Assembly: GCA_030267565.1 (NCBI GenBank)
Contig: BRXU01000006.1
Coordinates: 4,700,001 to 4,764,000 of the forward strand
Direction: 5' to 3'
DNA from: Pleodorina starrii
Taxonomy: Eukaryota; Chlorophyta; Chlorophyceae; Chlamydomonadales; Volvocaceae
DNA: 64,000 bases
The stretch's first letter is position 1; every line of letters starts with the position of its first letter. Both the position numbers and the translations under genes were made by a program. Under the pieces are notes generated by a model that worked only from the letters and a program-made list of their open reading frames with translations, had not been told where the DNA came from and ran no database searches. This document shows, one piece after another, positions 40,801 through 51,334 of this stretch.

Positions 40801-43424
40801 ATTTAGCCTGCCAAAATGCAGTGGTAAAGTTTCTGTAGCTGTGTCTAGCAACGCAGAGCACGGTGTCAAAGTGGGCGCTTCCCTGTGGCGCGCGCGCCGG
40901 CAATTGTGCTGGTCGACTGCATGGGACCTGTCGTACGCCTGAGTGGCGGCCACTCAGGCGTACGACAGGTCCCACTCGCACTAAAGGATTTGTTTGCTCG
41001 GCCTTGGTGTGTGATACTGTTTCCTTTGAACTTTCTATGACAAAACCATAACTTATAACTTTATTCGTTTTTCTTTGGCAATGTTAGGCGGTTGGCAATT
41101 GTGCTGGTCGACTGCATGGAACCTGTCGTACACCTGAGTGGCGGCCACTCAGGCGTACGACAGGTCCCACTCGTTCTAAAGGATTTGTTTTGCTTGGCCT
41201 TGGTGTGTGATAATGTTTCCTTTGAACTTTCTTGACACCGTAACTACGGTCATGACCGTGCTCGAGCACGGTCCCCAATAAATACCGCCACTACGGTCAA
41301 GGCCGTGCTCAGCATGCTCGAGCGTGCTCAGCCACGCCAGTGAAGATTTAGCCTGCCAAAATGCAATGGTAAAGTTTCTATAGCTGTGTCTAGCAACGCA
41401 GAGCACGGTGTCAAAGTGGGCGCTTCCCTGTGGCGCGCGCGCCGGCAATTGTGCTGGTCGACTGCATGGGACCTGTCGTACGCGTGAGTGGCGGCCACTC
41501 AGGCGTACGACAGGCCCCACTCGCACTAAAGGATTTGTTTTGCTCGGCCTTGGTGTGTGATACTGTTTCCTTTGAACTTTCTTTGGCAAAACCATAACTT
41601 ATAACTTTATTCGTTTTTCTTTGGCAATGTTAGGCGGTTGGCAATTGTGCTGGTCGACTGCATGGGACCTGTCGTACGCCTGAGTGGCGGCCACTCAGGC
41701 GTACGACAGGTCCCACTCGCACTAAAGGATTTGTTTTGCTCGGCCTTGGTGTGTGATACTGTTTCCTTTGAACTTTCTTGACACCGTAACTACGGTCATG
41801 ACCGTGCTCGAGCACGGTCCCCAATAAATACCGCCACTACGGTCAAGACCGTGCTCAGCATGCTCGAGCGTGCTCAGCCACGCCAGTGCAGATTTAGCCT
41901 GCCAAAATGCAGTGGTAAAGTTTCTATAGCTGTGTCTAGCAACGCAGAGCACGGTGTCAAAGTGGGCGCTTCCCTGTGGCGCGCGCGCCGACAATTGTGC
42001 TGGTCGACTGCATGGGACCTGTTGTACACCTGAGTGGCGGCCACTCAGGCGTACGACAGGTCCCACTCGCACTAAAGGATTTGTTTTGCTCGACCTTGGT
42101 GTGTGATACTGTTTCCTTTGAACTTTCTATGACAAAACCATAACTTATAACTTTATTCGTTTTTCTTTGGCAATGTTAGGCGGTTGGCAATTGTGCTGGT
42201 CGACTGCATGGAACCTGTCGTACACCTGAGTGGCGGCCACTCAGGCGTACGACAGGTCCCACTCGTTCTAAAGGATTTGTTTTGCTTGGCCTTGGTGTGT
42301 GATAATGTTTCCTTTGAACTTTCTTGACACCGTAACTACGGTCATGACCGTGCTCGAGCACGGTCCCCAATAAATACCGCCACTACGGTCAAGGCCGTGC
42401 TCAGCATGCTCGAGCGTGCTCAGCCACGCCAGTGAAGATTTAGCCTGCCAAAATGCAATGGTAAAGTTTCTATAGCTGTGTCTAGCAACGCAGAGCACGG
42501 TGTCAAAGTGGGCGCTTCCCTGTGGCGCGCGCGCCGGCAATTGTGCTGGTCGACTGCATGGGACCTGTCGTACGCGTGAGTGGCGGCCACTCAGGCGTAC
42601 GACAGGCCCCACTCGCACTAAAGGATTTGTTTTGCTCGGCCTTGGTGTGTGATACTGTTTCCTTTGAACTTTCTTTGGCAAAACCATAACTTATAACTTT
42701 ATTCGTTTTTCTTTGGCAATGTTAGGCGGTTGGCAATTGTGCTGGTCGACTGCATGGAACCTGTCGTACGCGTGAGTGGCGGCCACTCAGGCGTACGACA
42801 GGTCCCACTCGTTCTAATGGATTTGTTTTGCTCGGCCTTGGTGTGTGATACTGTTTCCTTTGAACTTTCTTGACACCGTAACTACTACGGTCATGACCGT
42901 GCTCGAGCACGGTCCCCAATAAATACCGCCACTACGGTCAAGACCGTGCTCAGCATGCTCGAGCGTGCTCAGCCACGCCAGTGAAGATTTAGCCTGCCAA
43001 AATGCAATGGTAAAGTTTCTATAGCTGTGTCTAGCAACGCAGAGCACGGTGTCAAAGTGGGCGCTTCCCTGTGGCGCGCGCGCCGGCAATTGTGCTGGTC
43101 GACTGCATGGGACCTGTTGTACACCTGAGTGGCGGCCACTCAGGCGTACGACAGGTCCCACTCGCACTAAAGGATTTGTTTTGCTCGTGATACTGTTTTC
43201 TGTAGACTTTCTTTGACAAAACCATAACGTTTACCTTTATACGTTTTTCTTTGGCAATGTTAGGCGGTTGGCTATTGTGCTGGTCGACTGCATGGGACAT
43301 GTCGTACGCCTGAGTTGCGCCTCTCAGGCGTACGACAGGTAGGTCCCACTCGCACTAAAGGATTTGTTTTGCTCGGCCTTGGTGTGTGACACTGTTTCCT
43401 TTGAACTTTCTGGCACCGTAACTA
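37839..43424. repeat. Satellite block 3, 546-bp dimer higher-order repeat
   Basis: Alternating S (~196 bp) and L (~350 bp) units. Landmarks recur every 546 bases (39446, 39992, 40536, 41084, 41630, 42176, 42722), and a larger unit of several dimers is itself duplicated: 39.0-40.0 kb closely matches 41.7-42.7 kb, including the rare variants GACAATTGTGC and CATGGAACC. The block ends at the CTAG terminus of the Helitron-like element. Small recurring frames are satellite artefacts. Confidence 0.92.
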
Positions 43425-43428
43425 CTAG

Positions 43429-43446
43429 CAGGGCGCTTTCGCGCCC
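43429..43446 (-). terminator. Subterminal hairpin of the Helitron-like element
   Basis: Six-base-pair stem (GGGCGC/GCGCCC) with a four-base loop at 43431-43446, two bases from the CTAG end. In Helitrons this hairpin marks the end of rolling-circle transfer. Confidence 0.55.
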
Positions 43447-44120
43447 GTGTGCTTATGTTCGTGCTGCGCTTGTTATGGGCGTTGTGTGAGCGGAGTCGTC
43501 CCGACGTGTGTGCATGCGGTTGTGATGAAGATGGGCTGCTAAGGTGAAGGTGAACGTCAACGTTAAGCGGTTAACGCCCACCGGTGGCCACTGAGTCGTC
43601 CAGCGGGATGAGCGGTGAGTCGGTGAGTGGTGTAAGGCCGTAGTGAGTCGTTCCGTGTTATGAGCGCTGTCAGCGGTGTCAGTGACCCGTGGGTCTGCCG
43701 GAATTTTAGAGACGTTGCCGTGATTTTTGAAGTGCGGTCCGTTTGTTGAAAGTAGCGGACAAGGTGATAGTAGCGCAGCGGCGGAGTGTTTGTCGCGATG
43801 AGGGTGGCGGGTGTGCTGTCCAAGGAGAAGAATTTGCCCGGCGGTCAGCCGGCGGCCGCGCGGTACGGTGTAGGATATTCAGTGCTGAATGTCGTGCAAG
43901 GAAAGAAACTGTAGGATGTCAAAGCATACATGAGGCAGTGATTTGTATTTGTAGTCGTGTGGGAAGCTTACGCTGACTGCTATTGACGCATGTCGTTTCC
44001 GGAAATTTGTTGCGTTGTATCTGTATACTAAGAGCTTGCCGAAAAGGATGGTGATAGTCGTCGTCAACAAACGTTGGCAGTCAGTAGAACGTTGGCGTAC
44101 ATGTTGCGAAGGAGTTGGCA
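43447..44120. other. Non-coding 3' region of the Helitron-like element
   Basis: Moderate-GC sequence without domain-bearing frames. I see no gene, tRNA or clear repeat here apart from short direct repeats around GTCGGTGAGT. Confidence 0.5.
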
Positions 44121-44571
44121 TGTAGTGCTTGGGCGGAGCAAAGGCTACTCGAGATGCTGTGCGACGCCTTTCTTAGGCTTTATGCTAGCCGACTGTACGG
44201 CACCTATGACCTCGGCGTTACATTCCCCCCCCTCTGAAGGGAACGACCTCGGTCCTCACTGCGTCCTCGCAGTGTCTGTGCACAGTCCACTCCGCCTTTC
44301 ATCACCTTTGCATGCCTGGGGTCTTAGCCAGGTCTTCGGCATTGGGGTGGACAACTTCCCAAGTCAGGTCATGCCGCGGCATACATGCCTCTAGCCTTAA
44401 TTTGCAAGTTTTTCTGGAGTGGAAGCCTTTCCGCGAATATCAGGGATCGAACTGACGACCTCTGAGAGACTGTACGACAGTACTGGTCTCGATACCAATG
44501 TAGTGCTTGGGCGGAGCAAAGGCTACTCGAGATGCTGTGCGACGCCTTTCTTAGGCTTTATGCTAGCCGAC
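44121..44571 (-). mobile_element. Miniature LTR retroelement (TRIM)
   Basis: One LTR copy spans 44121-44222 (TGTAGTGC...GCGTTACA, ending TG/CA); the other starts at 44499 and matches for about 73 bases before diverging near 44571. On the minus strand the primer-binding site TGGTATCGAGAC (44486-44497) lies one base inside the 5' LTR, and a purine tract (AGAGGGGGGGGAA, 44223-44235) abuts the 3' LTR. The 276-bp internal part has no coding capacity but carries a tRNA-like B box (AGTTCGATCCC, minus strand, near 44443-44453). It would depend on an autonomous LTR element in trans; the PBS matches that of the chromovirus fragment at 19 kb. Confidence 0.68.
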
Positions 44572-47547
44572 GGAGGGTGTGAACACCAAAACATAGGCAC
44601 ATTGACGCGGTGTAACATGAATGCGTGAATGCAAGGGAGGGTTAACACACAAAGGCAGGGTGTCGACAGCATGCGTACACTGTCAGCAGGGGACTCTGAC
44701 AAGGCGAAAAGTTTGAAGTTAAAGTCGAAATGCAAGCTTAAGCCCAAAGTCAAGTCGAAATCCATATGGATAGCAAATGCGTATGGTATGTGCATGACCC
44801 ACATACTAGTAACGTACACGTAAACGTTATATGACGTCAAAGGTTTCGTATCGGCGGTCGACAAGCTGAAACCGAGACCTAAAGCCAAGCGCACAGCCAA
44901 ACTGTCGGTATGGATACCATACACGCGCGCACGCGCCCTTGCGGTTGTGCGCCGATGCGTGTGAACCCCCACTTTTTGGTATGGATAGATACCAGACATA
45001 GGCACAGGTACACAAGCACATTGACGCAGTGTGATATGAAGGCATTCATGCAATTATTAGGCGTTTAGCGTTGACAGAGGGCTATGTACGGAGTATGAAG
45101 TGAGGGTGAGCACACAAACGCTGGCAGCATGCGTACACAGACGACCGGGGCGCGTGATTTGTGCTAGCCGACAAGGCGACAACTTGGAAGGCAGACACAA
45201 ATGCAAGATTTAACCCAAACTCAAATCCAAATCGAAATCGAAATACAAATCCAAAGCGAATCCTTCGGTATCGACACCGTTGGCAGCATGTGACACCCAC
45301 GGTCATCCCGAAATCCTCGGTATGAATACCATACACACGCCCACGCGGCCATGCGTCCATGCGCCGATACGTTAATGCGTCCATGCGTCCAGGCGGCGTA
45401 CCGTGCTGAATGTTAACAAGAATGTACGCTGATGGCAACACACAGTTCAGACGAATGCAGAGCGGAAGGCGGCATATAGTTATGAATAATACTGAAGACA
45501 TCACGTATCATATCTGGCAGGCATTGATATCATCTGCGGTGAAAGCAGAGCGTTCCGTACGGAATATCGAGTTAACCGATTCGTCCGCGTCCATGCAAGA
45601 AGGTGGACGTAGACGTTCCATTATCCGGAGCACTTGGTGCCGGCAGTCAATATTGTACAGCGTCTGCAGTTCGTGACCTGTGGAGTGACAGTGTATGACC
45701 GGTAGCGGGCGCGTGCGCGTTGTTGTATACAGGACGTTACGGTGGGATGTTGGGTCATGCAATGAAAGAGGAGGTGGTCCGATGTACTGAAGCGTTCATG
45801 CACTCATACGGTCGTATGGGGTTTAGGGTTTACTACTGTGTTGTACGGTGCCGTACTGTACCGTAGCGTACCGTATCTTTTGTGGCGGTGCATTCTCTGG
45901 AGCACTTGGCGCCAACGGCCGACATTGAACAGCGATTGCATTCCGTTGCCTGTGGACTTCCAGTGCATGAGCGGCAGCGCGCGCGTGCGCATTGTTGTAT
46001 ACAAAACGGTAGGGTGGGATGTTGCCTTATGCAATGGAACAGCAGATGTTCATATGTGAAAGCAGAGCGTTCCGTACGGAATATGGAGTGAACAGATTTG
46101 TCCGGCGTCAACACACAAATCGTTGGTGTGGGTAGCATACGGACATGAGCGTGGTGTGACATGCACGCCTTCATGGAAGAAGGTCGACATAGACGTTTGA
46201 TTATCCGGAGCATTTGGGGTCGGCGGCCGATATTGTACACCGACTGTACTTCGTGACTTGTGGAGTGGCAATGTATGAGTGGCAGTGCACGCGTGCGCGT
46301 TGTTTTATAGACAATGGTACGGTGGGATGTTGGTTGATGCAATGGAAGAGCAGGTGCTCATATGTGGCCATTCGCCCTCGCGGCCATGCGCCGATGCGCT
46401 GAAGCGTCCATGCACTCACGCGCCAACATGGGCTGTAGGGTTTACTAATGTGTCGTACGGTGTCGTACTGTACCGTACCGTATCTTTTATGGCGGTGCAT
46501 TATTTGGAGCACTTGGCGCCGACGGCCGAAATTGTACAGCGATTGCAGTCGGTTGCCTGTGGAGTTAGAATGCATGCGCACGTGTGTGCGTATTGTTTTA
46601 TACAGAACGGTACGGTGGGATGTTGCTTTGTGCAATGGAACAGCAGATGCTCATATGCGCGCAGGCGCCCTTGCGGTTATGCGCGGTACTGTGGCCATAA
46701 GAGCGGTAGTGTAGAACGTACTGTATCGTACCGTACTTTTTCACGGCGCTATTGTGGGTGGCATTGATCAGCTTGAATACATTCTTGAATCGCGATATTG
46801 CCCAGCGACTGCAGGCCGTTGCCTGCAGAGTGACATTGTATGAGCGGGACCGTGTGGCAAGACGTGAACATGGCGGAAGAGCGGGACGTGAGGTTTTGCA
46901 CATTACCGTACCTTTCAATGGCGGTGCATTATCTGCAGCATTTGGCGCCGACGACCGTTGCCTATGGAGTGATACTGCAGGAGCGGCAGCGCGCACGTGT
47001 GTGTTGTGTTATACCGAAGGGTGCGGCTCATATGTGGCTACGTGCCGTCGTGCGCATGCTTGAATGCGGTGAAGCGGCTATGGGGCCATGCGCCCACACG
47101 GGCGGTAGACGTGACTGCTGTGTTTTGTTGTATCGTACTGTACCGTAGCGTACCTTTTTACGGCGGTGTTGTGGGGGGCTCCGATGCAATCAAATAGAGT
47201 GCTGAGACGTGATAGTGCACAGCGACTGTAGTTCGTTGCCTGTGGAGGAAGAGTGCATGAACGGCAGCACGCGTGGGCGCCTTGCGTAATTTTTGTGTAA
47301 GGAATGGAATAGGATATGGTCGTGTACGCTCAGGCGCGGTGGCGGGTATGCGCTGATGCGTGGAAGCGCCCATGCGCTGATGTGCGCACACGGGCTGTAG
47401 GTTTTAGTAATGTGTCGTACGGTGCTGTACGGTGCCTTACGGCACCGATGCGCTGAAGAGGTCATGCGTCGACATGGCCAAACGGCCATGAACGTAATGT
47501 GTCGTTCCGTACCTTTTCAGGGTGGCAAGGCTTTGAGCCTTACCTTT
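44572..47547. repeat. Degenerate repeat field in the 3' part of the Helitron-like element
   Basis: Two diverged copies of a ~450-bp module (about 44630-45000 and 45090-45400; shared GGTATGxATACCATACAC and AxTCGAAATxC stretches) are followed by seven or eight diverged copies of a ~200-330-bp module between about 45510 and 47540. The latter share GTACCGTAGCGTACCGTA, GCGGTGCATTxTxTGGAGCA and GAGCGGCAGCGCGCGCGTG. Nothing resembles a protein domain. Confidence 0.6.
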
Positions 47548-50323
47548 TTATGGCGCCTTCGTGGCGAGATTGTTCAGTAGGCGTGGGAGCACTTGCCGAG
47601 TGAAGTCTGCGAGGTTGCAGAGCCGCTCCCACTCCGCCTGCAGATCTGGGACTGGTTCCGCTAGTTTAAGAATCCGCTTGAGGACTCGCGGCTTTTCTTC
47701 CGGCGTAGACCACATGGGCGCCAGCAAGTGGAAGCTGTCCATGGATGTGAAACGGGTGGGTATCACGTACATGGATGCGCGATGCCATTGCCCGGTGGGA
47801 GGCGGACTGAGGTGTGCCAGCCACGTCTGGTTGCGGAAGGTGAGGCCTTCGGCAAAGTAGTCCGTGGTAGAGTACTCGTAGTCCAAGTTGAAGCCCCAGC
47901 GGTGCACGGACTGGGCGTTGGTGGCGTGCGTGGGCGTGAAGGTCTTGTACTTGGGTCGCACGAGCACTTCTCCTGGTTGGAGATCCGGCGACACGCGGCC
48001 GAGTGGACCGCCGTCAGGCCGCACGATGATCGCTCGCGGGACGTAGCGCAGGATATGGATTCGTGCGGTGCTTGGGTCGGGAAGTTTCGGCTCCTCCGGA
48101 TGCAAGATGATGGCGACACCGGTCGCGCTGTTGTTGTGGATATGATGGACGGCCGGGTGGGCGTTGGTGGTGAAGGTGTAGCGGATGCCGTGAAAGAAGG
48201 CACCGAGCGCGGGAATGGTGCCGTCGTCGTCGGTGCCACCGATAGTCTCCAGCTCTTCGAGCAGCTCCGTCGGTAGCGGTGCACCGTCCGGCGCCAGGTC
48301 GACACTGCGCCAGACGAGCAGCTGCTGGCCCTCTGTGTAGGCGTGCAGCGGCAGTAGGCGCTGGATGAGGGGGACACGGACCGAGTGGCGGAGGACGACG
48401 ACGTGCGGGCGGTCGAGCGCCATGACGTTGGGCGGTACGCGGGCGTTAAAGGCGTCACAAACCCGTTCGATCTGCTGAGCGTTCGCGCCGTTGATGCCGT
48501 TGAAAACAGGGTGGCTATCTTATTTTGCCGAGTATCTACGGCCAGAGATACTCCTGGTTCAGAAGCGCTGAAAGTATCTGTCAGAATGTGTCTAGGAGGG
48601 GATTTTCCCGACAAAACACGGCCCCTGGAGATATCATGCCCACCTGTGAGGCCGGGATTATCTAAACCTTCAGCTTTTTGCACGGCAAAAGTATCTTCAG
48701 ATTTCCAAAATTTTCTCCCGAATATATATCCATATCTTAAGATAGCCACCCTGGTTGAAAAGCTCTGCGGCGGCGAAGAGGTCGCTGGCGGGATCAGCAC
48801 TCTGTTGCCGGTGCTGAGTAGTGAGAACGAAGGCGAACGGAATGCTGCGCCAGAATTTGCGGCCCACATTTTCGTTGACGCCGGACGGCTTTTTCAGTTC
48901 ATGCAGTGCTGCCTCCACGTCCGGTGCGACGGCGCTAAAGATTGCGGCTGTGGTTGCGATGTCCGCCTGTTGCCCGGCGGCTTGCAGCTGACGCGTGTGC
49001 TGCAACTTGAGATCGGCCCGCGCGGCGCCAGCGTAGATAGGGGCGTGCTGCGGCTGCTCCAGCTGCCGTGGGTCACCCACAAACAGGCCGTGGATATCCG
49101 CAAGGGGTCCGGAGAAGCGGTCGTCATCAGCGCCGGGATTAACGTCTTGTCGCGCAATATGGACTTGTTGGAAGATGCGGCCCATGTGCGCCAGACTGCA
49201 CGTGCTGAACTCGTCCATAACGATGAGGCGAACGCCGCTAAGGTTGCGCTCCAGGCGGGTGCGGACGGCACTGGTGAAGCGGCCGGCGGTGGCAAAAAAT
49301 GTCGTTGTCGTGATGCCGATGTTGCCGGGCGTCGTATCCTGCGGAGAATTCGAAGAGAACTTGTGAGTAGTGGAAGTGAATACGGGCAGCATTACGTGCG
49401 GCACTTACGTGCAGTGCCGCGCGCCACGTGTAGCTGACGACGGCGACGAGGTCCGTGCAACGATGCTGGAAAGCAAACCACAGCAGTGCGAGGACCACTT
49501 GACTTTTGCCCGTGCCGGGCTTGCCGGTGAGAATCGCGGTGATGGGCGGGAGGCGCCGGCCCGCCTTCTCGGCTTGCAGCACGTCCGCGTACAGACGGAA
49601 TGGCGCGGCTTGGTCGTCGGACAGGGTGAACAGGGCGATGGTTTCGTCCGGCGTCGGCAGCTGATCGGACGGCAGCAGGACGTACGGCGGTGGCTCTCCG
49701 GGGCATGCGTGATTGGGATAGACTCGCTCGGTACGCGTGCCGTCGGGTTTGACAACGAGCAGCTGTGCATGCAGAGCCGGCGTGTTGCGGTTGAGCAGCT
49801 GCAAATTCGGCTGGGCGATGTCCGGGGGCAGCGCGGTGGCGTCGTACTCGTTTTGCTGCGTCTCGATGCTGGCCAATGTTTCGTCTGTGAAGGAGCACGG
49901 CGAACGGGTCGCAGCCTGTGCTGGCTTCAGCGTCTTGGCGTTGGTGTCGGTGCTGGGCTTGAATACCGGTAACGTGCTGAGTGCTGCGTCAACGTAGCGG
50001 GTTTGCGGGGTGGCGTTGGACGGCAAAGGAGCGCCCTGCGTCGTGTACCTCTCGATGATGCGTTGCTGTGCGGCGTCGTTGGCTGGGTGGTCGATCCACG
50101 CACTGGATGGCGGAGACTCCAGTGGGGGGTCGTACGGCACGTCGTCCTGGGGCGCCTCAACCGCTGCATTCTCCAGAGGAACGACGCCCTCCATAAGCGC
50201 CGCTTCCGCCTGCTCCTGTACCGTTCGTTCGACGAATGTTTGTAGTAGCTTGCGTTCGTCCGTTCTCATCCGCACGCGTGCAAGCATATCCGCGTTGTCG
50301 AGAAAGCGTCGAGCGATGCGCAC
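47548..50323 (-). CDS. PIF1-type helicase part of the Helitron-like Rep-Hel gene (exons 3 and 4)
   Basis: Exon 3 (50323-49409) has a non-conserved leader and Walker A (LTGKPGTGKSQV, near 49501-49531). A 70-bp phase-0 intron (49408-49339; GTAAGT...CCGCAG) joins it to exon 4, which carries Walker B (LIVMDEFS, near 49209-49226), GDPRQL (near 49061-49078), TTQHRQ and the C-terminal part with SMYVIPTRFTS and FHLLAPMW, ending at the stop at 47548. This motif series is that of superfamily 1 PIF1/RecD-like DNA helicases, which unwind DNA during rolling-circle transposition. Exon 4 is interrupted by a 247-bp MITE at 48507-48753; the frame on both sides is the same, because insert plus duplication is 255 bases. 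The gene could still give a truncated helicase as it stands. Confidence 0.75.
48507..48753. mobile_element. hAT-like MITE inside the helicase exon
   Basis: 247-bp element with perfect 16-bp terminal inverted repeats (CAGGGTGGCTATCTTA at 48507-48522 and complement at 48738-48753) and an 8-bp target duplication GTTGAAAA (48499-48506 and 48754-48761). CAGGG ends with an 8-bp duplication are typical of the hAT superfamily. It has no transposase and introduces stop codons into the helicase frame. Confidence 0.88.
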
Positions 50324-50849
50324 CTGCAATGAATGTTCACGCAGGATGTGTTGGACCTGTGCTCGTTCCTATTCGCCGAGGCGTTGAAGAAGTGGCGGGA
50401 GGCCAGCGACCGGGGCCGTTACATGGCCCGGGTTGTCTGCCGGAATTTATTTTGTGGAGGTTGTAACTTAATGGGGGGGTGTTGTGGGGGGGGCGAAGCC
50501 CCCCCCCCAGCGTTTCACAGCTAAGGAATGAGAATTGATTTATCTCGAAAGTTGATTGCATGGTTCGGAATAACGTAGCTCTTTTTAATCATGGCGCAGC
50601 TGGGAGGTTTGGAAATAAATTATTTTAACGCGGAGCAGTGTAAGGAGTTATTGCCCCGGGGCAATGATTTCATTTTGCGCGTTATTGCACATTCTGCCAA
50701 ACAATTAATTATTTATGCGCGATGATCACTGATAACTACGGTAGCGTACTTAATTCCCCGGGATTTCTGAAAGAAACCGCTGGCAAGCATATGGAATTAA
50801 TGTGGGTGAACAAATGATGCACGTACGTGTTACGTTACAGGAAGCGCAC
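50324..50849 (-). other. Phase-0 intron bounded by an 11-bp direct repeat (Introner-like)
   Basis: The 526-bp minus-strand intron starts GTGCGC and ends TTGCAG. Both exon junctions lie inside the same 11 bases, TGCAGGTGCGC (plus-strand 50318-50328 and 50844-50854), so the duplicated target supplies both the donor and the acceptor. Splicing joins two frames that are otherwise different. The interior is non-coding, partly A/T-rich, with a G8-CGAAG-C8 hairpin at about 50486-50506. This is the structure expected when a DNA insertion becomes an intron at once. Confidence 0.6.
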
Positions 50850-51155
50850 CTGCAGCGATGTGGCATTGTCGCCGGTGAGGAAATATCGCTCGTACGTCTC
50901 CCAGAGGTCCGCGGTGGTGTCGATGTCGGCGTCGGCGGTATATGCCGCAAAGTTGCCCAGTGCAAAGGCTGCATAGCGCTGTCGCAGTCGCCGGTCCGTG
51001 CAGTTGGGAGACGGGCGCGGAGGTGGATCCGACAGGGGCTGCGGAATGGCTAGGTGCTCTCGGCGAGTCCAAATGTGCGTAGCGTACTGCGGGTGGTTAC
51101 GCGCCAGTCGGCTGTCGGCATGTGCAGCGGCTGCTTTCGCGATGCCGACATTCCG
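50850..51155 (-). CDS. Exon 2 of the Helitron-like Rep-Hel gene
   Basis: A 306-bp exon between two GT-AG introns, open in one frame and in phase 0 at both ends. It encodes RNVGIAKAAAAHADSRL at the start and a YAAFALGNFAAYTADAD stretch, consistent with the region between Rep and helicase in Helitron proteins. It is too short to stand out alone; the support is that splicing at these sites joins the upstream, middle and downstream frames. Confidence 0.6.
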
Positions 51156-51334
51156 CTGCGTGTGGGTGGGTGAAAGGACGACATACGTCGGGTTTATTGT
51201 ACGGATAAGGCGTCCGTTGGGTTACTTTGCTGGACTGCAGTGGAGTAAGTTTAGCAGCGTGTGTACTGGCAGTTCGGTGTTATTGGCAGTACGCTGTTAT
51301 ACGGGATGCATGAGGATACGTGATTTAATCGTAC
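51156..51334 (-). other. Intron 1 of the Rep-Hel gene
   Basis: A 179-bp interval with donor AAG|GTACGA and acceptor CACGCAG|CGG on the minus strand, phase 0. The upstream exon ends with MAMLFYK. Without splicing the frame stops after about 25 further codons. Confidence 0.55.

Noticed and set aside
37839..43424. Evenly spaced palindromic repeats resembling a CRISPR array
   Set aside because: Period of 184-546 bp with conserved spacers, no cas genes and a eukaryotic context; this is satellite DNA.
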